From: Chitinophaga rupis
GTDB lineage: Bacteria > Bacteroidota > Bacteroidia > Chitinophagales > Chitinophagaceae
Assembly (NCBI RefSeq): GCF_900109685.1
Contig: NZ_FOBB01000001.1
Coordinates: forward strand, 1,364,001-1,428,000
Length of the DNA: 64,000 nucleotides
Direction of reading: 5' to 3'
A program made the position numbers and the translations under genes. Under the pieces are notes generated by a model, which was not told the DNA's origin, searched no databases, and saw only the letters and a list, made by a program, of their open reading frames with translations. Of the stretch, positions 8,619 to 16,991 are shown piece by piece (the first letter of the stretch is position 1; every line of letters starts with the position of its first letter).

Positions 8619-9722
8619 ATGAATATTAAGCTACCTATAGGATGGTTAAGTGTGCCGGTGCTGTTGCTGCTGGCCGCCTGCCATGGATCGCATGCGGAAG
8701 AGGAGGAAGGCAATGAGGCTGATGCGGCCGTGCAGGTAAAAACCATTACCCTGCATAAAAGCCAGCTGGAAAATGTGCTGAAGCTGCCGGGGGAAATAAA
8801 GCCCTTTCAGTTTGCAGACCTGTATGCCAAGTTAAACAGCTATGTAAAACAGGTAAAGGTAGACCTGGGCAGCCAGGTAACGGAAGGGCAAGTGCTGGCC
8901 ACGCTGGAAGCGCCTGAAATGAGCAGCCAGCTAATGGGCGCACAATCCCGCCTGTACACCAAAGAAGCGGTGTTCCGTGCCAGCAGGGCTACCTACGAGC
9001 GTATGGTTAAAACCAGCCAGGTGCCGGGCACCATATCGCCCAACGACCTGGATATGAGCGGGGCTAAAATGAGCGCCGACAGCGCCGAATGGCTGGCCGC
9101 CCGATCCGCCTACCAGGAGGTGCAGCGCATGCTGGACTACCTGGTGATCCGCGCGCCGTTCAATGGCGTTATCAGCCAGCGTAACATACACCCGGGTGCG
9201 TATGTAGGCCCTGGCTCTAAGGGTGCTGACCTGCCTATGTTCCGGCTGGAGGAGCAGAGCCGTTTACGTTTATCCGTAGCCGTACCGGAATCTTATACCG
9301 ATGCATTGCAGCAGGCCGGTGATGTGCGCTTTACCGTAAAATCATTACCCGGCGATACTTTCACCGCCAAAGTAGCCCGTGTGGCCGGCAGCCTAGATAT
9401 TAAGCTGCGTACGGAAACGCTTGAAATGGACATTAACAATAAAGATAAAAAGCTGCTGCCCGGCATGTATGCAGAGGCCCAGGTGCCGCTGCCCGGTAAA
9501 AAGGATGTATACATTGTACCTAAAAGCGCGCTGGTAAGCAACTCAGAAAAAGTATTTGTAATAAGGGTTGATCAGAATAAAGCAAAATGGGTGCCTGTGC
9601 AGCGTGGCAACGAATACAACGGCATGGTGGAAGTATTTGGCAGCCTGGAGGAAAATGAAGTGCTGATAAAGAATGCCAGCGATGAAATTAAGGAAGGGAC
9701 TACGTTAAGTGCTGAACGCTAA
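8619..9722 (+). CDS. RND efflux periplasmic adaptor (membrane fusion protein), lipoprotein
   Basis: A 367-residue periplasmic adaptor of the AcrA/MexA type. The N-terminus is a lipoprotein signal with lipobox LLAAC (Cys21), followed by an acidic Glu-rich stretch. The biotinyl-lipoyl-like half motif (VKVDLGSQVTEGQVLATLEAPE) precedes a shorter alpha-hairpin (about residues 110-165), then the second lipoyl half (VIRAPFNGVISQRNIHPGAYV) and beta-barrel domains. The start is placed at the ATG at 8619 rather than the in-frame TTG at 8610. It pairs with the permease just upstream and should link it to an outer-membrane channel encoded elsewhere. Confidence 0.9.
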   Translation: MNIKLPIGWLSVPVLLLLAACHGSHAEEEEGNEADAAVQVKTITLHKSQLENVLKLPGEIKPFQFADLYAKLNSYVKQVKVDLGSQVTEGQVLATLEAPEMSSQLMGAQSRLYTKEAVFRASRATYERMVKTSQVPGTISPNDLDMSGAKMSADSAEWLAARSAYQEVQRMLDYLVIRAPFNGVISQRNIHPGAYVGPGSKGADLPMFRLEEQSRLRLSVAVPESYTDALQQAGDVRFTVKSLPGDTFTAKVARVAGSLDIKLRTETLEMDINNKDKKLLPGMYAEAQVPLPGKKDVYIVPKSALVSNSEKVFVIRVDQNKAKWVPVQRGNEYNGMVEVFGSLEENEVLIKNASDEIKEGTTLSAER

Positions 9723-9800
9723 ACGCTTAATGCTTAACGCTGCCTGCGTTATGTGGGTACAAGCGTTCAGCGTTGTGCGTTGAGCATTCAGCATTTTTTA
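9706..9800. repeat. inverted word repeats after the efflux operon
   Basis: Starting in the last codons of the adaptor gene, the words gctgaacgct, aaacgcttaatgcttaacgct, gcgttcagcgtt and gagcattcagcat alternate in both orientations and end in a T-tract (attttttag). They belong to the same family as those at 1550-1760. The block separates the efflux operon from the convergent deformylase gene and probably terminates transcription. Confidence 0.55.
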
Positions 9801-9847
9801 GACTGGCACAATAAATCAGCAAAGGGTCATTATATGATGGCCCTTTT

Positions 9848-10387
9848 TTATTTAAAACGCATAGGGTACTTGCCTGATACTTTTCCTTTGATGATAGCCT
9901 GCAGCTTGCGTTGCAACAGCCTGCGCCGTAGTGGTGATAAGTGATCCAGGTAAAGCTTACCCAGCGTATGATCATATTCATGTTGTATCATACGTGCGGT
10001 AGGGCCGCTAAAGGTTTGTGTCTGGGTGTTGAAGTTTTCATCCTGGTATTGAATAGTAATGCTGCAGGCACGTACCACCTCCTCCCAGATGCCTGGTATG
10101 CTCAGGCAACCTTCGGTATCGATGCAGGTATCTGTGCTGTAATTAAGTATATGCCCGTTAATGAACACCTGGTGAATACCGTTATGTTCATCCGCCTGCG
10201 TGCTATCCACTAAGAACAGCCGCAGGGATCTATTCACCTGTGGGGCCGCTAAGCCTACACCACCGGCATTTTCCAGCGTTTGCCACATATTGCTGATCAG
10301 TTTTTGCAAACCCGGTGTTTCCGGCGTCACAGGCGCACAGGGTATACGTAATATGGCGGCGCTATAAGCTACAATTGGTAATATCAT
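9848..10387 (-). CDS. def: peptide deformylase
   Basis: Removes the N-terminal formyl group from nascent proteins; an Fe2+ metalloenzyme acting at the ribosome. All three catalytic motifs are present in the 179-residue product: GVGLAAPQ at 43-50, EGCLS at 92-96 (Cys metal ligand) and HEYDH at 136-140 (two His ligands and the catalytic Glu). I use the ATG at 10387; an in-frame TTG six codons upstream is less likely. The gene is transcribed away from an AraC regulator gene, the two starts being about 65 bases apart, so they share a compact divergent promoter region. Confidence 0.95.
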   Translation of the reverse strand: MILPIVAYSAAILRIPCAPVTPETPGLQKLISNMWQTLENAGGVGLAAPQVNRSLRLFLVDSTQADEHNGIHQVFINGHILNYSTDTCIDTEGCLSIPGIWEEVVRACSITIQYQDENFNTQTQTFSGPTARMIQHEYDHTLGKLYLDHLSPLRRRLLQRKLQAIIKGKVSGKYPMRFK

Positions 10388-10436
10388 ACTGCAAAACAAG
10401 TACAACGCTACCCGCCGGAATAGTAGATTTTAGACA

Positions 10437-10444
10437 TAATTTTG
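10437..10444 (+). promoter_or_regulatory. -7 box of the AraC-family gene
   Basis: TAATTTTG fits TAnnTTTG and ends 7 bases before the ATG at 10452, again predicting little or no leader. No convincing -33 element was seen. Confidence 0.4.
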
Positions 10445-10451
10445 CAGTACC

Positions 10452-11258
10452 ATGCCGGTAGAGCTGCTTAAACATATTTTCCGCGAACAATTGAGCGCCA
10501 TCCGCCCAGCCGCAGCGCTACGGGAGGTAGTGACAGGTTATTATCCTTACACCAGCGGGCAAAGCGGCCAACCCATATGGGCCACGCTGGACGGGCATCC
10601 TGCGCTGATCTTCCTGCTGGATGCGCCGTATAATATTCAATTCACCGGTACGCATACACTGTGTTTGCAGAATGCTTTTTTCTGCTGCTACGGTTTGCAG
10701 AACACTTATATACAGGCCTGGCCCAAAGGCATGCGTATGCTGGTAGTACAATTTAGCTGTAGCGGCTTATACCAGCTGCTGCAACAGCCGTTGCCATCCG
10801 TAGCTGCTGCGCCACTGGTACCGGTTACAGCGGTATGGGGCGCTGCCGGTGAGCAGCTGGCTGTTAACATCCGTGAGGCTAATAGTCACGCGGCACAAGC
10901 AGCTTTACTGGATACTTTTTTACAGGCAAAGCTGCCGGTGCATAAGCAAGCGGGTTATTTAATACAGGCTGCGGTACAATATATCCGTGCGCAGCAGGGG
11001 CAGTTAAATGTGCAGGAGGTATGTGCGCACCTGCGCGTAAATTATAAGTGGCTGGAACGTAATTTCAGGAACCAGTTAGGCATCACCCCTAAAGCTTATA
11101 TTAATACTATCCGGTTTTTGCAGGCTTATTTCAGTATGGGACAGCCGGCGCAAAGCCTTACTGGCATAGCTTTACAGCACGGGTATTACGATCAGGCGCA
11201 TTTTATTAAAGCGTTTAAACAGCATACGGGAAAAGTGCCTTCTGCTGTTGATCAGTGA
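10452..11258 (+). CDS. AraC-family transcriptional regulator
   Basis: A 268-residue protein with a C-terminal AraC-type double helix-turn-helix (about residues 180-265). The first HTH is LNVQEVCAHLRVNYKWLERN and the second contains LTGIALQHGYYDQAHFIKAF. The N-terminal part (1-150) is rich in Cys, Gln and aromatic residues and looks like a diverged beta-barrel sensor; its ligand is unknown. The stop codon TGA overlaps an ATG that may begin the next gene (TGATG), which suggests translational coupling with the small hypothetical protein downstream. Confidence 0.8.
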   Translation: MPVELLKHIFREQLSAIRPAAALREVVTGYYPYTSGQSGQPIWATLDGHPALIFLLDAPYNIQFTGTHTLCLQNAFFCCYGLQNTYIQAWPKGMRMLVVQFSCSGLYQLLQQPLPSVAAAPLVPVTAVWGAAGEQLAVNIREANSHAAQAALLDTFLQAKLPVHKQAGYLIQAAVQYIRAQQGQLNVQEVCAHLRVNYKWLERNFRNQLGITPKAYINTIRFLQAYFSMGQPAQSLTGIALQHGYYDQAHFIKAFKQHTGKVPSAVDQ

Positions 11259-11611
11259 TGGCGCACCTGGAGGAAAATTATATTCTAATTATGAAGAAGA
11301 TCAAAAAGAAAGTTACAACGGAAACGGTGATCGACGCAAAAACGCTGGATAAAGAGTGTTTCCCTGCTACCATCGATGCGCTGATAGAAAATGCGGGAAG
11401 AAATAATATTGCCCTCGATATTAAGGGGATTGCCTATAGTATTAACCTTACCGAAGAACAATTTCAAAATTATTACAAACACGACAATGCTCCCAATGAG
11501 CTGTTTTCGTTATTACGGGCACAATACAACGATCTCTTAAAATACACTTATCACAAAATATCCATTGAAGTGGAGCTGCCTGATCCACTGGAAGAAGAAG
11601 GCCTGGAATAA
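11258..11611 (+). CDS. hypothetical protein coupled to the AraC gene
   Basis: A 117-residue protein if read from the ATG at 11258, which overlaps the stop of the AraC gene; an ATG at 11291 (MKKIKKKVTTET) is an equally possible start. The sequence is mostly charged and helical, with no signal peptide or membrane segment. The N-terminus is Lys-rich and the C-terminal tail acidic (PDPLEEEGLE). It is probably a soluble cytoplasmic protein. I do not recognise a domain. Its close spacing suggests it works with, or is co-regulated with, the upstream regulator. A strong terminator follows directly. Confidence 0.5.
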   Translation: MAHLEENYILIMKKIKKKVTTETVIDAKTLDKECFPATIDALIENAGRNNIALDIKGIAYSINLTEEQFQNYYKHDNAPNELFSLLRAQYNDLLKYTYHKISIEVELPDPLEEEGLE

Positions 11612-11612
11612 A

Positions 11613-11645
11613 ATTCAAAGCCACCAGGTGAGGGTGGCTTTGAAT
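11613..11645. terminator. bidirectional terminator, 13-bp perfect stem
   Basis: Bases 11613-11625 and 11633-11645 are exact reverse complements (attcaaagccacc) with a 7-base loop, placed between the convergent 117-residue protein gene and the TPR gene. Confidence 0.75.
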
Positions 11646-11674
11646 GGGTATAGCTTACATTATATACTCTATAA

Positions 11675-12418
11675 TTACCAATCTTTTTCCACCTGCACCG
11701 GTTGGCCTTTTGCTTTTTTCATTTTATCCTGGAGCTTCTTTTCCTCCTGGTTCAGGGCCTGCAGCAGGCGTTCCGCTTCCTGTTTATCCAGCTTGCTGGG
11801 TTGTGGCTGCGGTTTCTGATCCTGTTGTTCTTTGTCTTTATCCTGCTGGTCCTTTTGTTTATCCTGCTGATCTTTATTCTGGTTTTTGTTCTGCTGGTCC
11901 TGCTTTTTCTTGTCTTTATCCTTGTTCTCTTTATTATCCTTATTGTCGCCACCACCGCCTTGCTGTTGCTTTTTCAGCATAGACTGGGCATAGGCCAGGT
12001 TATAACGGGCTTCTTCATCGGCCGGGTTCATTTTCAGGCTTTGTTTGTAGGCCTTAATGCTTTCTTCCCATTTTTTACCTTCCATATAAGTGTTGCCAAT
12101 GTTATAGTTAGCATCACTTTTTACGGTTTTATCTTTGGAAAGCTTTACACTGTTGGTGTACTGGGTACGGGCATCGTCATACCGTTTTTGCTCGTACAGG
12201 GAGTTACCCAGGTTATACCGGCCTACATCCGACTGCTGGTTTTGTTCCAGCGCCTTTTTGTAGTTGGCTTCCGCATCCGTATACTGTTTTTGCTGGTACA
12301 GCTCATTACCCTTACGGATATACTTGTTGCCGGTTTGCGCAAAAGCCGCGCTGCTACAGCATAACAGGCCGGCCACAAAAAACATATGGTAGATAGAACT
12401 CAATTTCTGCATGATCAT
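11675..12418 (-). CDS. TPR protein with charged low-complexity tail (BatC-like)
   Basis: A 247-residue exported protein. It has a signal peptide (cleavage near AFAQ, residue 28), then three or four TPR units in residues 30-150 (KKALEQNQQSDVGRYNLGNS and similar). After these comes a striking low-complexity segment of about 50 residues made almost only of Lys, Asp, Gln, Asn and Glu, and a short C-terminal helix. This matches BatC of the Bacteroides aerotolerance (bat) operon. Its ATG overlaps the stop of the upstream VWA gene (ATGA), so the two are translationally coupled. TPRs suggest a scaffold for a periplasmic complex with the VWA protein. A Lys/Gln linker like this is typical of the family. 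Confidence 0.75.
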   Translation of the reverse strand: MIMQKLSSIYHMFFVAGLLCCSSAAFAQTGNKYIRKGNELYQQKQYTDAEANYKKALEQNQQSDVGRYNLGNSLYEQKRYDDARTQYTNSVKLSKDKTVKSDANYNIGNTYMEGKKWEESIKAYKQSLKMNPADEEARYNLAYAQSMLKKQQQGGGGDNKDNKENKDKDKKKQDQQNKNQNKDQQDKQKDQQDKDKEQQDQKPQPQPSKLDKQEAERLLQALNQEEKKLQDKMKKAKGQPVQVEKDW

Positions 12419-13443
12419 TCTTTAACAATGGTAACAACTTCTTCTTCTTTCCGCCGTTTCACTTCGGGTATAAAAAACTCCGCTACTATCAGCAGCAGGC
12501 AGGCTGCCAGGAAATACTGGAAATAGCTGTTATAGTCTGTAAATATATTTTCGCCAAACTCCTTTTGCTCCATGCCGTCAATTTTACTCACCAGCGTATT
12601 CACTACTTCTTCCGTATTATTATCCAGGTGCTGGTAAATGCCTTTGCCGGCAGCCGCAATAGCTTTCAGCTCGTTTTCATCCAGTTTGGAAATAATGATA
12701 TTGCCATCCTTGTCCTTTTTAGGGCCGCCGGTTTCCGGGTCGGGCAGGGGAGAGCCGGTAGGGGAGCCAACACCAATGGTATTGATCACCACTCCTTCAT
12801 CAAAAGCCGCGCGGGCTTTTTGCAGGGAACCTTCGTCATGATCTTCCCCGTCGGAGATAATGATGAGGGCTTTATGTTTGCGCTCTTTTTTGTTGAAAGC
12901 ATCGTTGCTGGCCTGTATCGCCTGGGGAATGGCAGTACCCTGGGTAGGGATCATGTCCGGGCTTACAGTGCTCAGGTACATTTTAGCGGCGGAGTAGTCA
13001 ATGGTAAGCGGCATTTGCAAGTAGGCATTACCGGCAAATACTACCAGGCCTATACGGTCATTATCCAGCTTGTCCATTAACTTGGTAATAAGCTGCTTGG
13101 AGCGGGTAAGGCGGTCCGGTTTAATATCGCCGGCCAGCATGCTCTTACTTACGTCCAGGGCAATTATTACATCCACGCCTTTACGGGTGATCTTTTCCAT
13201 ACGGCTGCCCTTTTGCAGGTTAGCCAAGCCCACTACCCCAAAAAAGAAGGCCACAAACAGCAGCAGGAATTTGAGGGTGAACAGGCGGCGGCTATACCCC
13301 AGGAACAGTTTTTCCACCAGGGTAGGGTCGCCCAGCCTGCGTATGGAACGGCGTTTCCACCAGGTAACGCTGATGAAAGCCAGCTGCAGCACCAGCAATA
13401 ACGCCAGTGCCCATAAATATTCACTATGCTGAAAACGTAACAT
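12415..13443 (-). CDS. batB: VWA-domain membrane protein (BatB-like)
   Basis: A 342-residue membrane protein with two N-terminal helices (residues about 10-28 and 50-75), a von Willebrand A domain (90-300) and a C-terminal helix near 315-335. The MIDAS metal site is visible as DVSKSML (DxSxS), with a threonine in the TQGTAIPQAI segment and the aspartate of ISDGEDHDE. It resembles BatB of the Bacteroides aerotolerance operon, being directly followed by a BatC-like TPR gene. The usual partners (moxR ATPase, DUF58, batA, batD) are not adjacent. I chose ATG 13443 (MLRFQHSEYLW, the family N-terminus). A GTG at 13470 is in frame, but the -7 box lies between the two. Confidence 0.8.
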   Translation of the reverse strand: MLRFQHSEYLWALALLLVLQLAFISVTWWKRRSIRRLGDPTLVEKLFLGYSRRLFTLKFLLLFVAFFFGVVGLANLQKGSRMEKITRKGVDVIIALDVSKSMLAGDIKPDRLTRSKQLITKLMDKLDNDRIGLVVFAGNAYLQMPLTIDYSAAKMYLSTVSPDMIPTQGTAIPQAIQASNDAFNKKERKHKALIIISDGEDHDEGSLQKARAAFDEGVVINTIGVGSPTGSPLPDPETGGPKKDKDGNIIISKLDENELKAIAAAGKGIYQHLDNNTEEVVNTLVSKIDGMEQKEFGENIFTDYNSYFQYFLAACLLLIVAEFFIPEVKRRKEEEVVTIVKE

Positions 13444-13449
13444 ATGGCT

Positions 13450-13457
13450 CAAATATA
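13450..13457 (-). promoter_or_regulatory. -7 box of the bat pair
   Basis: Reads TATATTTG on the minus strand and ends 6 bases before the ATG at 13443. This supports the shorter start and a nearly leaderless message. Confidence 0.45.
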
Positions 13458-13555
13458 ATTTTTTTGCCACGTTTTACAGAACGAAAAGATGGGGTTTATG
13501 AGATTTTTAACGGTATGGGGGTATTAATGTGTGGTTCAGAGGAGTTTACAGAAGG

Positions 13556-13690
13556 GATGTCCATGGTCCACAGACGACGAACCATCGTCCGCGGACCCGT
13601 ACTCAAATTTCACGCAGTACCACATCCCGCCCAATGCCATGGACCATCTACTATAGACCATGGACGTTGAACCGGAGAACCCGGTTCAAC
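13556..13690. repeat. GTCCATGG word repeats and a 10-bp hairpin
   Basis: The spacer between the bat pair and the beta-lactamase gene contains tgtccatggtccac, atggaccat and gaccatggac, which pair with one another. It also has a perfect hairpin, gttgaaccgg (13666-13675) with ccggttcaac (13681-13690), that abuts the beta-lactamase stop codon. Further related words (gtccgcgga, accatcgtcc) lie between. Likely the beta-lactamase terminator region; the same words recur near 24.5 and 46.5 kb. Confidence 0.55.
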
Positions 13691-14490
13691 TACTTATGCC
13701 CTTCAAAATACCCTTCCTGCTTCAAAATATCCTTTAGGATCTTCATCCGCACATCAGGCATTTCAATATTCGGATCTTCAGATTCTATATTCAGCACATA
13801 AAACGCAGGATGCCCGTTCTCCTCTACCCATCCGGTGATCCAGCCTATTTTTTTGCGGCCATCAATACCCCAGCCAGTTTTATAGCTCAGCTCATATTTA
13901 CCGGTTTTTTCCATCAGCATTACGCTGCGCACCCATTGCATAGAGGTTTTGGTAAAAGGCAAATTGTCGAAGTAGAGTTTTTTTACAAAGCCCAGCTCTT
14001 CATCCGGAGATATCTGCAGAGAATTATCTAACCAAAAGGTATCTATCCGGCTGATCTTCATGTTACCGTATTTAATAGTATCCAGCCAGTGCTGCATGGT
14101 AGGTTTGCCAATACGGCGGGCCACTTCCTGGAAGTAGGGTACGGATGACAGGCGGAAAGCCTGCTGCATGCTCAGGTCCTGGTTCCACTCCTTTTCCCGG
14201 GGAATACCATCCCATTTGATCACCATAGCGGTATCCCTGATTGCCCCGGTTTCCAGACCAACCAGTGCGTTGAATATTTTAAAGGTGGATGCCGGCAGAA
14301 AACGTTCCTTGGCCCGGTCAAGGTTATATACCTTAAAGGTGCCCTGGCTGTTGTCGTACAGCATAAAGCAGCCTTCTACCTTATTTTCTGTAAAGTATTT
14401 TTCCCAGCTTTTTTCTTCACTTACATTGTTAGGAGCGCAGGCATTGATCAGTAAGGTTGCCAGCAGGCCTATCCAGCCTAAATATTTCAT
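13690..14490 (-). CDS. class D (OXA-type) beta-lactamase, lipoprotein
   Basis: A 266-residue serine beta-lactamase of normal class D length, expected to hydrolyse penicillin-type antibiotics in the periplasm. All class D motifs are present: STFK at 68-71 (nucleophile Ser68, carboxylated Lys71), SSV at 115-117, YGN at 141-143 and KTG at 204-206. A tryptophan follows KTG (KTGW), as in the OXA family. The signal peptide ends in lipobox INAC (Cys18), so the enzyme is probably membrane-anchored. The start is ATG 14490; the frame is open further upstream but without a signal-like start. It is a single gene with its own -7 box (TACTTTTG at 14512-14519) and no mobile element beside it, which suggests a resident chromosomal gene. 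A penicillin-binding sensor such as BlaR1 is less likely because no receptor helices are present. Confidence 0.92.
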   Translation of the reverse strand: MKYLGWIGLLATLLINACAPNNVSEEKSWEKYFTENKVEGCFMLYDNSQGTFKVYNLDRAKERFLPASTFKIFNALVGLETGAIRDTAMVIKWDGIPREKEWNQDLSMQQAFRLSSVPYFQEVARRIGKPTMQHWLDTIKYGNMKISRIDTFWLDNSLQISPDEELGFVKKLYFDNLPFTKTSMQWVRSVMLMEKTGKYELSYKTGWGIDGRKKIGWITGWVEENGHPAFYVLNIESEDPNIEMPDVRMKILKDILKQEGYFEGHK

Positions 14491-14944
14491 CGGTTGTTGA
14501 ATTAATTGCTGCAAAAGTAGATAAATCAGTGGTAAGGATGTAGGCCGTTGGTAATTTACATGACGGGGGCATTCCTGAAAACAAAAAGCCCCGGCAAATT
14601 CTATGGATCTGCCAGGGCCAATGAAGTATAATAGCTTCCCGATTCTCAAAACCTGTAATGGCGCCGCGACCCGTATGCAACCCCTGCGCCATTGCTGCGC
14701 AACCAGGGTCCTTCCCTCCTAAAACACCCCTTTTTCCCTACTGACATCCCTGTGCAACTCCTCCCCCCTACATAAAACCCTACATGCTTGTTCGTTAGCT
14801 TATACAGGGTTCTCCTGTAGATTTCCATGTCTTTCCCATGTGTTTCTCATGTCTTTCCCTACCAGATACCATGTTTTTCCCTAGTCCATCCCTGGTGAAG
14901 TTCATGTCAGGCCGATCTCGTCCTATCTTTTACTTCGGTTCTTC
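14491..14944. other. 454-base spacer between beta-lactamase and kbl
   Basis: No gene seen. It holds the beta-lactamase -7 box (minus strand TACTTTTG, 14512-14519) and, at 14826-14885, a pyrimidine-rich stretch in which catgtctttccc, or a close variant, recurs three to four times. Because kbl and the beta-lactamase run in the same direction, the repeat lies in the 3' untranslated region of kbl. No strong terminator hairpin was found. Confidence 0.4.
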
Positions 14945-16150
14945 CTACTTAGCAACCACTCCCTCCTTAATCACTCCTAGCTCTCTGCCTACCTTCGTAA
15001 AAGCTGCAATAGCCTTATCCAGGTGCGCCTGCTCATGCGCAGCGCTCAGCTGCACGCGAATACGCGCTTGCCCTTTGGCCACCACCGGGAAAAAGAACCC
15101 GATCACATACACCCCTTCCTGCAGCAGCTTATCGGCAAACTGCTGGCTCAGTACCGCATCGTACAGCATTACCGGCACTATAGGGTGGTCGCCGGGTTTT
15201 ATATCAAAGCCTGCTTCCGTCATTTTGCTGCGGAAGTATTTGGTATTGTATTCCAGCTTATCCCGCAGGGCAGTGGTGTGGCTTAGCATATCCAGCACAG
15301 CTATAGAGGCTCCTACAATGCTGGGGGCCACAGAGTTGGAGAACAGGTAGGGCCGGCTACGCTGGCGCAGCATATCTATTACCTCCTTTTTACCACTGGT
15401 AAAGCCACCGGAAGCGCCGCCCAGGGCCTTGCCCAGGGTGCCGGTAATAATATCCACCCTGCCCATAACCCCCCGGTATTCGTGGGTACCGCGGCCGGTT
15501 TTGCCTAAGAAGCCGGAGGAGTGGCTTTCGTCGCTCATTACAATGGCGTCGTACTTATCCGCCAGGTCGCAGATCTTGTCCAGCTGGGCGATGGTACCGT
15601 CCATGCTAAAGGAGCCGTCCGTTACGATAATGCGGCTACGGGCGCCGGCGGCTTCCTGCAGCTTAGCTTCCAGGTCAGCCATGTTATTATGTTCATAACG
15701 CAGGCGCTGTGCCTTACACAGGCGCACCCCGTCAATTATAGAAGCATGGTTCAGCGCATCGGAAATAATGGCATCCTGCTCGCCAAATAAGGGCTCAAAT
15801 ACCCCGCCGTTGGCATCAAAGGCAGCCGCGTACAGGATGGAGTCTTCCAGGCCCAGGAAAGCAGCTATTTTCTGCTCCAGCTCCCGGTGAATGTCCTGTG
15901 TGCCGCAAATAAAACGCACGCTGCTCATGCCATAGCCATGGGTGTCAATAGCCTGCTTGGCCGCTGCTATTACATCCGGGTGAGAGCTGAGGCCCAGGTA
16001 ATTGTTGGCGCAAAAGTTCACCACGGTTTTACCGTTCACCTGTATTTCAGCTCCCTGTTCGGAAGTAATGATCCGCTCATTTTTATACAGGCCGGCAGTC
16101 CGGATCTCATCCAGTTCCTGTTGCAAACGGGTTATAAAGCGCTGGTTCAT
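14945..16150 (-). CDS. kbl: glycine C-acetyltransferase (2-amino-3-ketobutyrate CoA ligase)
   Basis: A PLP-dependent alpha-oxoamine synthase of 401 residues (E. coli Kbl is about 398). It condenses glycine with acetyl-CoA, or in reverse splits aminoketobutyrate from threonine breakdown. Visible signatures are the N-terminal [20 protein letters not shown], the PLP-stacking and Asp/His region ([16 protein letters not shown] and [12 protein letters not shown]), and the PLP lysine in [14 protein letters not shown]. Close relatives (BioF, serine palmitoyltransferase) share these motifs; the overall N-terminus and the [15 protein letters not shown] segment fit Kbl best. Threonine dehydrogenase (tdh) is not adjacent. 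The start ATG at 16150 is 20 bases after a TAAATTTG box. Confidence 0.93.
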   Translation of the reverse strand: MNQRFITRLQQELDEIRTAGLYKNERIITSEQGAEIQVNGKTVVNFCANNYLGLSSHPDVIAAAKQAIDTHGYGMSSVRFICGTQDIHRELEQKIAAFLGLEDSILYAAAFDANGGVFEPLFGEQDAIISDALNHASIIDGVRLCKAQRLRYEHNNMADLEAKLQEAAGARSRIIVTDGSFSMDGTIAQLDKICDLADKYDAIVMSDESHSSGFLGKTGRGTHEYRGVMGRVDIITGTLGKALGGASGGFTSGKKEVIDMLRQRSRPYLFSNSVAPSIVGASIAVLDMLSHTTALRDKLEYNTKYFRSKMTEAGFDIKPGDHPIVPVMLYDAVLSQQFADKLLQEGVYVIGFFFPVVAKGQARIRVQLSAAHEQAHLDKAIAAFTKVGRELGVIKEGVVAK

Positions 16151-16503
16151 AAACTTGGGTATTTATGTGACAAATTTATGAGAATAAATGTAGCACCATT
16201 CCATGAGCTTGCCCGTCCTTTCCCGGTTTTACCTAAAAAGTTTGACCGGGTTGTAACATTTCCCGCCCGCCCTACGTCATAGTACTATCATTTACGCGAT
16301 AAATTGAATGAAAGCAATTCCTGCACGGTTGTGAAAAAGTGGGGCCAGATAGCGGGAATCTGTTAGCCGGCAGTTCCACGTAGGCAGCTTACCTTACTGA
16401 ACTAATTTACTGCCTGCTGCGGGCTGCCAACTGCCCACTAAAACGGGATGGAGCGGTTTTCAGGTATTTGTCGGAACTTAGCACTAAAATCCCGCAACAC
16501 CGG
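16151..16503. promoter_or_regulatory. divergent spacer between kbl and the sigma factor gene
   Basis: Contains the kbl -7 box (minus strand TAAATTTG, 16171-16178). An imperfect inverted repeat (cccggtttt with gaccggg) lies near 16223-16250. Word-like inverted copies of ggcagtt and aactgcc/ctgcc occur at about 16368-16435, upstream of the sigma gene. No gene was recognised. Confidence 0.4.
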
Positions 16504-16989
16504 ATGACGGAAAAGGAGTACAATAAATGCGTGGACCTGTACGCGGACAATCTCTTCCGGTTCATTGTTAAGAACCTGGAGCATACGGAAGACGCGAGAG
16601 ACGTAGTACAAAACGCATTTGAGATATTATGGAAGCACTGTAATGACGTACCTTTTGAAAAGGCGAAGTCGTACCTTTTTACGGTAGCGTACCATAATAT
16701 GATAGATCATGTTAGGAAAGTGAAACGTATTACCCTGGTGGATCAGTTCCGCGAGGAGACAAAAATATCGGAGCAGCGTGTGCACAACGCCAAAAATGTG
16801 CTGGAAAAGGCACTGAACCGGCTTACGGAAGTACAGCGCTCCCTGATACTGCTGAAAGATTATGAAGGATACAGTTATGAGGAGATCAGCAGCATCATGC
16901 ACCTGAACCCATCACAGGTAAAAGTTTACCTGCACCGGGCCAGGATACATTTAAAGAACTATCTGGTAAAAATGGAAAACGTTATATAA
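16504..16989 (+). CDS. ECF-type RNA polymerase sigma factor
   Basis: A 161-residue sigma-70 family protein with region 2 (about residues 10-75: LYADNLFRFIVKNLEHTEDARDVVQNAF, written here only to show the position of the conserved DARDVVQ block) and region 4 (about 105-160), including the recognition HTH YSYEEISSIMHLNPSQVKVYL. It directs RNA polymerase to a regulon controlled by an extracytoplasmic signal. The start ATG 16504 is preferred to the TTG at 16468. The next gene starts 2 bases after its stop and encodes an anti-sigma-like membrane protein, the standard sigma/anti-sigma arrangement. Confidence 0.9.
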   Translation: MTEKEYNKCVDLYADNLFRFIVKNLEHTEDARDVVQNAFEILWKHCNDVPFEKAKSYLFTVAYHNMIDHVRKVKRITLVDQFREETKISEQRVHNAKNVLEKALNRLTEVQRSLILLKDYEGYSYEEISSIMHLNPSQVKVYLHRARIHLKNYLVKMENVI

Positions 16990-16991
16990 TT

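Noticed and set aside
11702..12364. Hydrophobic plus-strand frame of 220 codons opposite the BatC-like gene
   Set aside because: It is the antisense of the Lys/Gln-rich tail and TPRs, which naturally reads as Leu/Phe/Val-rich; no promoter or homology-like motif.
14491..14944. tRNA or other structural RNA in the kbl downstream region
   Set aside because: No cloverleaf, CCA end or known RNA motif could be built; the stretch is mostly pyrimidine-rich word repeats.
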